NCBI GenBank assembly: GCA_963758945.1 | Contig: CAVWXY010000001.1 | Location: forward strand, 1-64,000 | Direction: 5' to 3' | DNA from: VAZQ01 sp963758945 | Lineage (GTDB): Bacteria; Pseudomonadota; Alphaproteobacteria; Rhizobiales; Xanthobacteraceae | DNA: 64,000 bases | Shown here: positions 1 to 8,376 of the stretch, piece after piece | Layout: the number at the start of each line of letters is the position of its first letter | Position numbering within the stretch: position 1 is the first letter of the stretch | Program-made: the position numbers and the translations under genes | The notes under the pieces: generated by a model | Told to the model about the DNA's origin: nothing | The model's database searches: none | What the model saw: only the letters and a program-made list of their open reading frames with translations

Positions 1-27
1 AGTGGACCTACCCCGATTTCGTGGACA
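1..27. repeat. IS3-type terminal inverted repeat (left)
   Basis: The first 27 bases read inward as AGTGGACCTACCCCGATTTC followed by GTGGACA. They match the inward-reading right end of the IS3 element at 3075-3101 (AGTGAAGTTCCCCCGGTTTC, then GTGGACA) at most positions. This is the outer end of an IS3-family element, either the one at 1754-3101 or a related copy truncated to its 3' end. The window edge prevents checking for a target duplication. Confidence 0.7.
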
Positions 28-646
28 GTTGACGTCTTGGGATCAGGCTACAGTGTCTGCCGTCAAAGGTGTCCTCCTTTTTCTGCCTTTTCTGCTCATC
101 CTTTTGTTCGGCCCCTGCGGAGCTCATCCTTCCGTTCTCTAATCGCCACCACGAACGCAAGCATTTTCTTTCTTCCTTGTTTGCTTGTTCTCTTGCTTGT
201 TCTCTTGCTTGCCTGGAGGCTTTCTTTGGGTTGACCGCGCCGCAGGCTCTTCCGCCCCGACCGTAGATTTCGAACGCCGCCGCGCGCAGAGGCTGTCAAG
301 GTCGGCCGTCACTCCGCCATGCGGCGCACTCCACCGTTTCCAGGCCGCGCCTTGACAGCCGTGAGCACGGCGGCAGACTGGATGGTCACGGGCCGGAAGA
401 GCGCTCTGCTATCGAGTATGGTCCCTTTAGCTTTTGCTCGCGCGGATTGATGTCGCTGCCAGGTCCACCGTTCTCTCCGCGGTCCAGGGTCGCTGGCCGC
501 ACCATGGCCTCAGGGTTTCGACGCCGCTATGTCCCGAACGCGCTCAACAGAAGCTCAGCGCAGGAAGAATCGCGCGGTCATCGAGGCCCGTCCCAGCAGG
601 GACAGCGATCCGCCGCGAGATGCGGCGAAGGGATATTCGATCGATC
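28..646. other. IS3 3'-end remnant and IS110 3' noncoding region
   Basis: No convincing gene. About 250-390 resembles 1760-1880, the end of orfB of the IS3 element: both carry a GTCAAGG/CCTTGAC hairpin and the string GAGCACGGCGGCAG. Here the hairpin arms are perfect (GGCTGTCAAGG at 291-301, CCTTGACAGCC at 350-360). Bases 181-213 hold about 2.8 copies of a 12-mer close to TCTTGCTTGTTC. About 400-646 lies directly downstream of the IS110 transposase and is probably the 3' noncoding end of that element. Confidence 0.5.
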
Positions 647-1760
647 TCAGGCGGCTGCAGATGCAGCCTCAGCGTTCCATCGGAACGTCCTACCTGAGGT
701 CCACATGCGATGCAGGATGACGGCAAGCTTTCGGGCAACCGCCATCGTTGCCTTCTTAGCTCCGATACGCTTGCCAAGCGCCTCGCCCCAGGTCTTCAGC
801 GCGCTTGGTCGCGTTGACCGACTGAGCAACACTTTGGCGGCCTCGAACAGAAGGCCGCGCACCATGCCGTCTCCGCACTTGGAGATGCGCCCTGCGTGAT
901 CGACCTCGCCGGATTGATAACGCCTGGGCGTCATCCCAAAGTACGCCGCCACTGACGACGATCGCTTGAAGCGTGCTGGGTCCTCAACGCCGGTGATATA
1001 GGCCAAGGCAACCACCGTGCCGACGCCCGGTGCCGACATCAGCTGACGGGCAATGTCGTCGCTGCGAGCGCGTTGAATGACGGCCCTATCGTACACGAGG
1101 AGTTGGGCCCGCGTTGCCTCCAGCACCTGCAACGTCGGCTCGATGATCGCCCCAAGTACAGGATGCCCGTCGATCGCCGCGCGCACGCGCGCCGGGAACT
1201 GGCTGCGCAAGCCTTTGGGAAGGACCCGACCGAAGGTCTTCAGAATGCCGCGCACGCAATTCTTCAGCGTCGTGATTTGCGACACGATCTGGCCGCGTGC
1301 TACCAGCAGTGCACGGACGGCTTGGCTGTCAAGGCCCTTCACCGTCACCTCGCGGTACCAGCCGACGCGCATGATCTGTGCCAAACCGAGGGCGTCGTTG
1401 GCGTCGGTCTTGTTGACCTTGAGCGACAACGCGGCTTTGGCGTGGCGCGCATCGACGCAGATCACGGGCAGGCCAATCGCCTTCAGCTCGTGGAACATCC
1501 AGTTCGACAGCTGCCCGCTTTCGAGTCCGATCCGAGCCGCATGGGGCGCGTGCTGCTTCACAGCCGATGCGATAGCTTCCGGCGTCGAGTTGGTTTGGCC
1601 GCGCCATACGATCTTCTCGGCATCGTCAATGACGCAGATCGACGTTTCCTTCAGCGACACATCGAGGCCGACATACTGCTTGCTCTTGGACATGATCTCG
1701 CTCCTTGGCGTTGCGGGGAGGACCAGCCTGCGCCGGCATTCGTTACCCCGCGATTACGCC
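400..1760 (-). mobile_element. IS110-type insertion element (approximate limits)
   Basis: Limits are inferred from where homology between the two flanking IS3 3' ends stops (about 390 on the left, about 1760 on the right). The element contains one transposase gene. No terminal inverted repeats are apparent, as expected for IS110. The exact ends cannot be fixed without comparing an empty site. Confidence 0.5.
647..1693 (-). CDS. IS110-family transposase
   Basis: 348 residues, full length for the family. The N-terminal RuvC-like DEDD domain shows Asp11 (YVGLDVS), Glu58 (IGLESGQLS) and Asp97/Asp100 (KTDANDALGLAQ). The C-terminal Transposase_20 domain carries the conserved YQSGEV segment with candidate catalytic Ser261. 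IS110 enzymes recombine DNA through a structured noncoding RNA encoded in the element, without terminal inverted repeats. The longer noncoding flank lies 3' of this gene (about 400-646) and only about 65-100 bp lies 5' of it, the layout typical of the IS1111 subgroup. The gene looks intact and could be active. Family assignment is secure; subgroup is an inference from layout. Confidence 0.93.
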   Translation of the reverse strand: MSKSKQYVGLDVSLKETSICVIDDAEKIVWRGQTNSTPEAIASAVKQHAPHAARIGLESGQLSNWMFHELKAIGLPVICVDARHAKAALSLKVNKTDANDALGLAQIMRVGWYREVTVKGLDSQAVRALLVARGQIVSQITTLKNCVRGILKTFGRVLPKGLRSQFPARVRAAIDGHPVLGAIIEPTLQVLEATRAQLLVYDRAVIQRARSDDIARQLMSAPGVGTVVALAYITGVEDPARFKRSSSVAAYFGMTPRRYQSGEVDHAGRISKCGDGMVRGLLFEAAKVLLSRSTRPSALKTWGEALGKRIGAKKATMAVARKLAVILHRMWTSGRTFRWNAEAASAAA

Positions 1761-2734
1761 ATGTCCCGGCCCGCACATTCGACCCGCCGTCGCGCGCAGG
1801 GGCGGTCAAGGTCGCGCACTTTGCGCGCGCGCGAGGGCTTGACCTTGACGGCCCCGAGCACGGCGGCAGGATGGAGTGAGCCGGGGGAAACCGCAGGCTC
1901 CCAGTGCCGCCGCTCGAACTCGACGGGTGACAGATACTCGAGCGACGAATGCCGCCGGCGCGGATTGTAGAAGCCTTCGATGAACTCGAAGACGGCATTG
2001 CGTGCCTCGGCTTGCGTCTTGAACCGGCTGCGAGCCAGTAACTCGCATTCCAGCGTGGCGAAGAAGCTCTCCGCCATCGCATTGTCGTAGGCGTCGCCCA
2101 CACTCCCCATCGAAGGCCGCACACCCGCCTCGCGGCAGCGGTTGCCGAACTCAATGGACGTGTACTGCGCGCCTTGATCGGAGTGATGAATGACGCCGCG
2201 CGGACGACGCATGGCCAGCGCCATGCTCAACGCATCGAGCACGACCGTGGTGTGCAACGTCGTCGCCATCGACCAGCCGACGATCCGGCGGCTGAACACA
2301 TCGAGGACGACCGCCAGGTACAGGAAGCCCGCCCATGTCGGAATGTAGGTGATATCAGCCACCCAAAGCACATTCGGCGCATCCGCCGTGAACCTGCGCT
2401 CGACCAGATCGGGCGCTTGGCGGGCTCCATCACGCACCGTTGTGATCGCAAACCTGCGACGGCTGATACCAGCAACACCCGCCTCGCGCATGAGCCGCGC
2501 GACACGGTTCTTGCCGACCTGCACGCCGTTCGCCGCAAGCTCAGCGTGCACCCGCGGCGCGCCATAGGTTCCGCGCGATACCGCGTGGATCGTGCGTACC
2601 GTCTCGGTCAACGCAGTATTCGAACGCGCCCGTTGGGAGGGCGATCGCGTTCTCCACGCATAGTACCCGCTGCACGAGATGCCCAGCACTCGGCACATGG
2701 TGGCAATCGGAAACTCGGCCTGGTGCGCGCTCAC
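1754..2734 (-). CDS. IS3-family transposase OrfB (DDE integrase)
   Basis: 326 residues. An HTH_21-like segment at about residues 45-95 precedes an rve integrase core with the DDE triad Asp127 (ADITYIPT), Asp186 (HHSDQGAQYTS) and Glu222 (NAMAESFFATLE). The start overlaps the orfA stop by four bases (ATGA), so translational coupling is possible in addition to, or instead of, the frameshift usual in IS3. Residues after about 285 read through the GTCAAGG hairpin and are probably not native, suggesting the true 3' end of this copy was replaced when the IS110 element arrived. No stop or frameshift lies in the catalytic core. Confidence 0.93.
   Translation of the reverse strand: MSAHQAEFPIATMCRVLGISCSGYYAWRTRSPSQRARSNTALTETVRTIHAVSRGTYGAPRVHAELAANGVQVGKNRVARLMREAGVAGISRRRFAITTVRDGARQAPDLVERRFTADAPNVLWVADITYIPTWAGFLYLAVVLDVFSRRIVGWSMATTLHTTVVLDALSMALAMRRPRGVIHHSDQGAQYTSIEFGNRCREAGVRPSMGSVGDAYDNAMAESFFATLECELLARSRFKTQAEARNAVFEFIEGFYNPRRRHSSLEYLSPVEFERRHWEPAVSPGSLHPAAVLGAVKVKPSRARKVRDLDRPCARRRVECAGRDMA
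1801..1853. repeat. GTCAAGG hairpin, copy B
   Basis: Arms GGCGGTCAAGG (1801-1811) and CCTTGACGGCC (1843-1853), with one mismatch, enclose a CG-alternating loop. Related to the hairpins at 291-360 and 17642-17707. It lies inside the predicted 3' part of the IS3 orfB, whose C-terminal residues are therefore probably not native. Confidence 0.6.
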
Positions 2735-3045
2735 GAATCTGAACCCTTCGGCGGGATCACATCCGTCTCCCGAGCGAACCAGGCCGCGGCTTTTGAGAGG
2801 ATGTCGCGCTCCAGCCTGAGCTGCTTCACCTCGCGCCGAAGACGGTTGATCTCGTCGCGTTCTGCCGTCGTCACACCGTCATCCCGGCGGCCCGCATCCC
2901 GCTCGGCTTGCGCCACCCAGTTCCGGATCGCCTGCGCCGTCGGCTCAAACTCCTTCGACAGGCTCTCCGGACTTCGCCCGGACCGAACCAGCTCAATCAT
3001 CTGACGCCGAAACTCAGGCGTGTAAGGTGCGTTCTTTCTTGCCAT
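2731..3045 (-). CDS. IS3-family transposase OrfA (HTH)
   Basis: 104 residues from the internal Met of MARKNAPYTPEF, chosen because the reading frame's upstream Met (3081) would sit inside the terminal repeat. HTH_Tnp_1 domain (residues about 5-60: EFRRQMIELVRSGRSPESLS), then a leucine-zipper-like segment (EINRLRREVKQLRLERDIL) that in IS3 OrfA mediates oligomerisation. Ends four bases into orfB. Together the two ORFs form the usual IS3 pair. Confidence 0.92.
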   Translation of the reverse strand: MARKNAPYTPEFRRQMIELVRSGRSPESLSKEFEPTAQAIRNWVAQAERDAGRRDDGVTTAERDEINRLRREVKQLRLERDILSKAAAWFARETDVIPPKGSDS

Positions 3046-3074
3046 CGTGGACTCCTGCAACACAAATGCTCGGG

Positions 3075-3101
3075 TGTCCACGAAACCGGGGGAACTTCAC
3101 T
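3075..3101. repeat. IS3-type terminal inverted repeat (right)
   Basis: TGTCCACGAAACCGGGGGAA plus CTTCACT, the outer end of the IS3 element beyond orfA. It is the imperfect inverted partner of bases 1-27. Confidence 0.8.
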
Positions 3102-3521
3102 TCTTTATGGGCTACTGCATTGGCGCATTGGCGGCCCGGCGCGCGCCGTTTGCAGGTTGATGACGAACTCGAATTTGGTCGACTGCACCACCGGCGGGTC
3201 GGCGGGCTTCGCGCTCTCGAAGAGGAGGCCGGTATAGGCGCCGATTTGACGATGCGTATCCGCGAGGTCGGTTCCGTAGCTCATCAGGCGCCGACTTCGA
3301 CGTATCCACGCTGCCTATAGGCCGCCGGAAATCGTTCTGAAATTCCGGATGCGCGGGCTGCCTATAGCGAAGGTCCCTACGGGCGGGGGAAGGTCCCAAA
3401 AATCCGAGGTCCCCATTTTCCGCGGCGCGCCCGGAGTGGACAATTTTGAGCCCAATTGATTTTGCTGAGCAATTCGACACATTTGACACAATTGGTCGAA
3501 GGGGTAGTCAGGTGACCATCT
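3102..3521. other. No gene seen
   Basis: About 420 bases between the IS3 end and the palindrome at 3522. I see no ORF with coding character. Short direct repeats are present (CTGCCTATAG twice near 3310 and 3357). Probably decayed sequence. Confidence 0.4.
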
Positions 3522-3538
3522 GGTTACTTCAAGTAACC
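3522..3538. promoter_or_regulatory. Perfect palindrome, putative operator
   Basis: GGTTACTTCAAGTAACC is a perfect inverted repeat of eight-base arms around one base. A further half-site, GGTTACTT, follows at about 3543. The array lies 50-90 bases upstream of the small ORF at 3616 and looks like a regulator-binding site. The regulator is unknown. Confidence 0.5.
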
Positions 3539-3615
3539 GAGCGGTTACTTGTCCCCGGACCAAGTCCGGACGACGACCGGTCGACCGGCGAAAAATGGCG
3601 GAGGAGGCCACCAAG

Positions 3616-3864
3616 ATGCTGACGCTGGACGAGGAACTGCTCGAGACTCTCAGGACCGCCGTCGCGCCGATCGCGCCGCGATCCCGCCCCGCCTTCCTCG
3701 AGGCCGTCGACGCCGCCCTCGCCGGCCGCGCCGCCGGCCCGGGACTTCTGTCTCGCGTCATCGCTGAGATCCAGCCGAAGTTCCTCAACGCGCCGGCGGC
3801 GGACCTCGAACAGCCGCACCGGCCGTCGCAGCCGCCGAGATCGCCGTTCCGCCGGCGCGGCTAA
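3616..3864 (+). CDS. Small hypothetical protein
   Basis: 82 residues from the ATG at 3616, chosen over 3595 because GGAGGAGG sits just upstream of it. Acidic N-terminus (MLTLDEELLETLRTAVAPI), an Ala/Arg-rich middle and a Pro/Arg-rich C-terminal tail. No family recognised. It follows the palindrome at 3522 and may be controlled through it. Whether it is expressed is uncertain. Confidence 0.45.
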   Translation: MLTLDEELLETLRTAVAPIAPRSRPAFLEAVDAALAGRAAGPGLLSRVIAEIQPKFLNAPAADLEQPHRPSQPPRSPFRRRG

Positions 3865-4238
3865 CCGATCGGGCGCGAATCTCGAGGAATTCCACGCGGA
3901 TGAACCATCGCGCTCTGGGGCGCGGTGATTGTTTAGGGCGTGTACTCATAAATCGCCCAGCCGTGTCCGCTTTCGGGCAAACCGGATATCGAGCCGACAA
4001 AGCCGAATGACCGAGTCTGACCCATTGCCGCCGTCGGCGATCCAGTCTTCTTGCGTTGCGGTATTCCTATTCGATCAACTCGTCCGCGCTCAGCAGGATC
4101 GATGTCGGCACATCGAGGCCAAGCGCCTTGGCGGTCTTCATATTGAGCATGGTCTCGTATTCAGATCGAACTTTGCGCGCAGCTCGGCGGCGATTTCCTT
4201 AGCCAAAGCTTGAAATCTAAAGGCCTCTGCCGCCGCAT
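3865..4238. other. No gene seen
   Basis: About 370 bases with no supported ORF or obvious hairpin, between the small ORF and the 3' end of the Ala/Lys-rich gene. Confidence 0.4.
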
Positions 4239-5372
4239 TCATTTCCGTCGGATGCCATCTGTAAACGACGGCCCGTCGGAGTTGCCGGATTCTGGTTTGG
4301 CGGCAACCTCGCTTTCGGCTGGTTCACCGACCTTAGCTTGGCGTTTTGCCTCTGCGGCAGCCTCTATCTTCGCGATCCTGGCAGCCTCGCGCTTTGCCTC
4401 CTTGGCCGCTTCGCGCTCGACCTTGCGGGCGGCTTCACGCTCCGCCTTCTCCGCCGCCTCGCGTTGCGCGCGTTCGGCAGCCTCGATCTTCGCTTTCTCA
4501 GCGGCTTCGCGCTTTGCCTGCCTCGCCGCCTCGCGCTCGGCTTTTCGCGCAGCGTCGCGCTCCGTTTTCTCGGCAGCTTTACGCTTCGCTCGCTCGATGG
4601 CTTCGAGCCTCGCCTTCTCTGCCGCCTCGCGCTTCGCCTGCTGCGCGGCTTCGCGCCGGGCTTTCTCCGCGGCGGCACGCCTTGCTCGCTCGGCTGCGGC
4701 TTCGCGACCCGTGGCCTCTCGCCTGGCCTTTTCAGCAAGCGCGTCGAGCTTTGCGGCCCTGTTGTTTGCCTCCTTGACCGCAGCCGCACCCCAGGCGACA
4801 TCGCGCTTTGCCTTCTTTGCAGCGGCCTCGAGCTTCGCCACCTCCTGCCTTGCCGCATCTGCGTCAGAACGACGCTGCTCCGCGGCGCCATTTGACTCCG
4901 CTGCGGCGGCTTCGTGCTTGGCGGCGAAGTCGGCTGCTTTCGTTGCAGCAGCCTCCAGCGCCGCGGCGGCAAGCCTTGCTCGCTCGGCTGCGGCTTCGCG
5001 ACCCGTCGCCTCTCGCCTGGCCTTTTTAGCAAGCGCGTCGAGCTTTGCAGCCCTGTTGTTTGCCTCCTTGACCGCAGCCGCACTTTTAGCGGCATCGCGC
5101 TTTGCCTTCTTTGCAGCGGCCTCGAGCTTCGCCACCTCCTGCCTTGCCGCATCTGTGTCAGAACGACGTTGCTCCGCGGCGCCTTTTGACTCCGCTGCGG
5201 CGGCTTCGTGCTTGGCGGCGAAGTCGGCTGCTTCCGTTGCAGCAGCCTCCAGCGCCGGAATGCTGACAGCAACCTTCCGCCGCTTGGGCGGCGCTGCTCG
5301 CCTGCCCTTCTTGGACTTCTTGAGATTCAATTTGGCTTTCGATTTCGCCTTCGACTTCGCTTTTTTTGGCAT
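4239..5372 (-). CDS. Ala/Lys/Glu/Arg-rich repeat protein
   Basis: 377 residues. A strongly basic N-terminus (about residues 1-34, KKAKSKAKSKAK) resembles histone-H1-like or nucleoid-binding tails. Residues about 41-138 are duplicated at about 139-236 with a period of 98 residues (294 bp; DNA 4959-5252 and 4665-4958). From about residue 236 to 345 the chain is built of about 13 octads of the type REAAEKAK, predicted to be one long charged helix. No signal peptide or membrane segment, so it is not TolA despite the composition. Role unknown; DNA binding or a structural helix is a guess. The opposite strand also shows long open frames, but these are mirrors of the repeats. Confidence 0.6.
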   Translation of the reverse strand: MPKKAKSKAKSKAKLNLKKSKKGRRAAPPKRRKVAVSIPALEAAATEAADFAAKHEAAAAESKGAAEQRRSDTDAARQEVAKLEAAAKKAKRDAAKSAAAVKEANNRAAKLDALAKKARREATGREAAAERARLAAAALEAAATKAADFAAKHEAAAAESNGAAEQRRSDADAARQEVAKLEAAAKKAKRDVAWGAAAVKEANNRAAKLDALAEKARREATGREAAAERARRAAAEKARREAAQQAKREAAEKARLEAIERAKRKAAEKTERDAARKAEREAARQAKREAAEKAKIEAAERAQREAAEKAEREAARKVEREAAKEAKREAARIAKIEAAAEAKRQAKVGEPAESEVAAKPESGNSDGPSFTDGIRRK

Positions 5373-6008
5373 GGCGGGCCACGTTCAAAGTGGATTGAGT
5401 ATATCTGTCCAAAGACATGCATGGCCAGGACGGGCCCAGCCATAACGCGTCGCAAGGATAGGTATCAACTGCGCGCCGCTTCGGCAAGCCAGCCGAAGAC
5501 GTTGAAGACGTACGCTTGCGCTCGAGATTGTACTCCGCGACGTCGCGCCCGGCGCTGTTGACCTGTCCCAGGCCTCCGCGATGCGCGCCATGCGGCCGTG
5601 ATCGGCGCCTGGTCCGAGGCGCCAGTGCAATTCGACGCGACAGGTTGACGACCGAGGAGCGATTATCAGACATTGTCGAAATCTTGGCGCACGGTCTGCT
5701 TTGGCTTGATGCGTTTTCTGTCGACTTGTGCTCGCACATTGGCAGTTGCGCTGCACTTGCTCACGTCGCTTCATGTGCTTGGCCCTCTGCGTCAGATATT
5801 GCGGTGCAAGCGAATGTCGGCTTTCGGGGTAACTGCGGAAGTGAGCAACGCGGGCGCGAACCGACGTGATTGACCCGCTGCGGTCATAAACCGGGTCGAA
5901 GTCCCGCCACGCAGCAGTCTCGAATTTCAGAACAATTCAGGTCTGCCCCATGGACCTACCAGCTTCCTCGATGGCAGGCTGAAGCTAATACGCGGAGGAG
6001 GGACGCCC
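5373..6008. other. No gene seen
   Basis: About 635 bases. Several overlapping open frames on both strands have no recognisable domain and look like GC-rich chance ORFs. The 3' part supplies the leader of the binding-protein gene at 6009 (GGAGGAGGGA just upstream of its ATG). Confidence 0.4.
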
Positions 6009-6995
6009 ATGTCCGGCATAGGACGGCGGGAGTTCGTGGCGCTGCTCGGCGGTGCGGCGGTCGCGTGGCCGCTCTGGGCACGAGCGGAGCAGCCGGGCAA
6101 GGTGTACAGGATAGGCACTTTCAGCGCAGGCACGCCCACCCCACATTTGCGCGCCGTCTTCCGTGACGCTCTCGGCGCGTTGGGTTGGGTTGAAGGACAG
6201 AATGTCGTCTACGACGAACGATATGCCGAGAACCGGCTCGAACGGCTGCCTGAGCTGGCGGCAGAGTTCGTCCGCATTAACGTTGACGTGATTGTGGCAC
6301 ATGGAACGTTAGCGCCCCTTGCGGCCAAGCGAGCCACTTCAACCATTCCCATCGTCATGTCGTCCGCTGGCGACCCACTGGGGAGTGGCCTAGTTACCAG
6401 TCTGGCGCGACCGAGTGGAAACGTGACCGGGCTAAGCCTCATGGCGCCGGACTTAGGCGCGAAGCGACTGGAATTGCTCAAGGAGGTTGTTCCACTGATC
6501 TCCCGCGTTGGCATCCTTTGGAATGCCGCCAATCCGTACTCCGCGCTCGTCTTTAAGGAGACAATGAGCGCGGCCCAAATACTGGGGATTCCGCTTCAAT
6601 CTATCGAGCTACGAAGGCCGGATGAGCTCGATGCTGCACTGTCAGCCGTCACACAGCAGCGTGTGGACGCTCTAATCACAGTCGAAGATCCTCTCACATT
6701 TAACTATCGAAAGCGGATCGCAGACTTTGCATCTCACGGCCGCTTGCCCGCGATATACGGCTTAAGGGAGTTTGTTGACGCTGGCGGCCTCATGGCCTAC
6801 GGGACAGATATTGCTGATCTATCGCGGCGCGCCGCTGGATACGTGGACAAGATTTTCAAGGGTGCCAAACCCGCCGATCTTCCGATCCAACAGCCGACCA
6901 AGTTCGAGTTGGTCATCAACCTCAAGACCGCGAAGGCGCTCGGTCTTGACGTGCCACCAACACTGCTCGCCCGCGCCGACGAGGTGATCGAGTAG
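6009..6995 (+). CDS. ABC transporter substrate-binding protein (ABC_sub_bind family)
   Basis: 328 residues, normal for the family. The N-terminal GRREFVALLGGAA followed by a hydrophobic stretch ending WARA is a Tat-type signal, so the protein is probably periplasmic. The rest is the two-lobed TrpX-like fold: GTLAPLAAKRATSTIPIV, then the conserved VMSSAGDPLGSGLV and ARPSGNVTGLS. A GGAGGAGGG ribosome site precedes the start. No permease or ATPase lies beside it, so it is an orphan in this window. Such orphans are abundant in Bradyrhizobium-like genomes. Substrate unknown. Confidence 0.88.
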   Translation: MSGIGRREFVALLGGAAVAWPLWARAEQPGKVYRIGTFSAGTPTPHLRAVFRDALGALGWVEGQNVVYDERYAENRLERLPELAAEFVRINVDVIVAHGTLAPLAAKRATSTIPIVMSSAGDPLGSGLVTSLARPSGNVTGLSLMAPDLGAKRLELLKEVVPLISRVGILWNAANPYSALVFKETMSAAQILGIPLQSIELRRPDELDAALSAVTQQRVDALITVEDPLTFNYRKRIADFASHGRLPAIYGLREFVDAGGLMAYGTDIADLSRRAAGYVDKIFKGAKPADLPIQQPTKFELVINLKTAKALGLDVPPTLLARADEVIE

Positions 6996-7019
6996 AGGTG
7001 CGCAGCTTGCTGCGATTGC

Positions 7020-7274
7020 TCACAGCTGCTTTTGCGGGATTCCCGCCCGCATCCGCCCGGGCACGAGTCCCTGAGGCGACGTGAGATCGTGAATCAAAGC
7101 TCCGAGGTTCTCGATCCCGGCGAGCGACCACCGCTCGGCGCGACCGCGCACCATCTTGCACTCCGATCCGTCGCTCTTGATCGTCCCGTCGTCGTTCAGG
7201 CTGATGCGCTTCGAGAGGATGCCGTGGTCCTTAGTGAGGACCGTGACTTCGAAGTCGCCGGTATGTTTTTCCAC
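7020..7274 (-). pseudogene. N-terminal stub, possibly of a phage primase-like protein
   Basis: 84 residues from a GTG (7274) preceded by GGGGAGAGG. VEKHTGDFEVTVLTKD and KRISLNDDGTIKSDGSEC look like the extreme N-terminus of large phage or island replication proteins of the primase type, from memory of similar alphaproteobacterial proteins. The frame stops after 84 residues, so the catalytic part is absent. It marks the left edge of the phage-like island that ends with the integrase at 10131-11378. Confidence 0.4.
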
Positions 7275-7551
7275 GTCGCCTCTCCCCAAAATCTCGGGGA
7301 CGGCGCGGCCGGGAAAATCGGGACGAAGACCCCGCGTTCGCCGGCCGCGCAAGTCCGCCTTGCGCGTCAAACCGGAAGAGCGGGCGCCCGCCGCGCCCGC
7401 CGCTTTACTGCGGGAGATCGATCCCTCCGCGCGGGGAGCGCGGGGGTTAAGGCGAGGTTTCGGGTCTTAGGGCGGAGGGGATAGGAGCGAAGCGCGAGCT
7501 GTGGTATTCTTCGCGCCGAGCCCGGTCTCTCCTTTGCCCAAGACCGGCTTC

Positions 7552-7583
7552 GAGGTCGCCCGTCTCGCCGGGCGGGCGACCTC
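7552..7583. terminator. Strong hairpin, possible terminator
   Basis: Perfect 11-bp stem GAGGTCGCCCG / CGGGCGACCTC with a 10-base loop. No clear U-tract follows on either strand. It lies in a gene-free stretch (7275-7731) between the primase-like stub and the gene at 7732. I see nothing else in that stretch. Confidence 0.35.
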
Positions 7584-7731
7584 AACTTCTCCGATACTAT
7601 ACCTTTTGCTTATTTTTGACCATCGTCCTTGCAATTCCTAGCCACTGTTTCGTTCGCGCCTCGTTCCCCGGCATATACCTGACAAGTTGATCGAGTTGCG
7701 GCAGGGTGCGCGGGTGATTAAAAAGAGGCAA

Positions 7732-8307
7732 ATGACAAAGCGCATCTCGAGATTTGACAAAGAATGGGCTATTGGGCGTGGAGGTCTGCCATACCCGCTC
7801 GTAGATGGAGATTGTCAAAGTTCCTACTTCTTCGACTTGCTCGAAGAATTCGAGCGGGCATTGAAAGCCCGGTTGACGCTTACGCTCGCTGTATCACTTC
7901 TATGCGCTATTGAACAAGCGGGGCGTGAGATACTTCGGTTTAAGCACCCCGGCAAGGTTCGGTTCGAAAATCGACAATGCTTTGATGAGTTTCTACACAA
8001 CTACATGGGTTACAGACCGATTGCGACAAACAGATATGATGTTTTTCGAAACGGCGTGGTTCATAGCGGGCTCCCGAAGACAAAAAACCCGGGAGGGGTT
8101 GGACTTGAAGTCCACGAGTCCTTTCTTTCTCGCAGGAAATTGAAGCGTGTTCGAGGTATTCACATTCATCGAGACGGATTTTGTGACATTACACTAGCGG
8201 TACTCTTAAAAGAATTTGAATTGGGAATTAGAAAGATGCGAAGGCACGAAAGCACCGTTGGTCTTGGCAGGAGGCGCCGTAACCGGTATGTACGTCTGTC
8301 ATCGTAG
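7732..8307 (+). CDS. Hypothetical protein, lower GC than surroundings
   Basis: 191 residues from the ATG at 7732 (AAGAGG five bases upstream), preferred over 7687. Begins MTKRISRFDKEWAIGRGGLP. A central helical segment (LTLTLAVSLLCAIEQAGREI) and FRNGVVHSG recall HEPN-like or abortive-infection-type proteins, but I cannot assign a family. Codon use is markedly more A/T-rich than the neighbours, a sign of recent acquisition. It is the only plus-strand gene in the 7-11.4 kb island, the position where phage satellites often carry accessory or defence genes. Function unknown. Confidence 0.6.
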   Translation: MTKRISRFDKEWAIGRGGLPYPLVDGDCQSSYFFDLLEEFERALKARLTLTLAVSLLCAIEQAGREILRFKHPGKVRFENRQCFDEFLHNYMGYRPIATNRYDVFRNGVVHSGLPKTKNPGGVGLEVHESFLSRRKLKRVRGIHIHRDGFCDITLAVLLKEFELGIRKMRRHESTVGLGRRRRNRYVRLSS

Positions 8308-8338
8308 TTCTCTCTTGTCATCGACCGTCTCTACTAAA

Positions 8339-8368
8339 GAAGCGCGTCGCGGTCGGTTGTCGCGCTTC
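8339..8368 (-). terminator. Rho-independent-like terminator of the small-gene operon
   Basis: On the minus strand GAAGCGCG and CGCGCTTC form a stem followed by TTTAG, nine bases after the TAA of the last gene (8377). The T-run is short, so the terminator is weak. Confidence 0.45.
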
Positions 8369-8376
8369 AACTCTCG

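Larger units (their letters stand above)
1754..3101 (-). mobile_element. IS3-family insertion sequence, 3' end displaced
   Basis: Comprises orfA, orfB and the right terminal repeat. The matching left repeat is at 1-27, beyond the IS110 unit. Either IS110 inserted near the 3' end of this IS3 copy or two IS3 remnants now flank IS110. Partial divergence between the two 3' ends favours two copies. Confidence 0.7.

Noticed and set aside
181..213. CRISPR-like tandem repeat
   Set aside because: A 12-base unit repeated without spacers, in a low-complexity stretch; no cas genes in the window.
4239..5372. TolA
   Set aside because: Composition resembles TolA domain II, but there is no N-terminal membrane anchor, no TolA C-terminal domain and no tol/pal neighbours.
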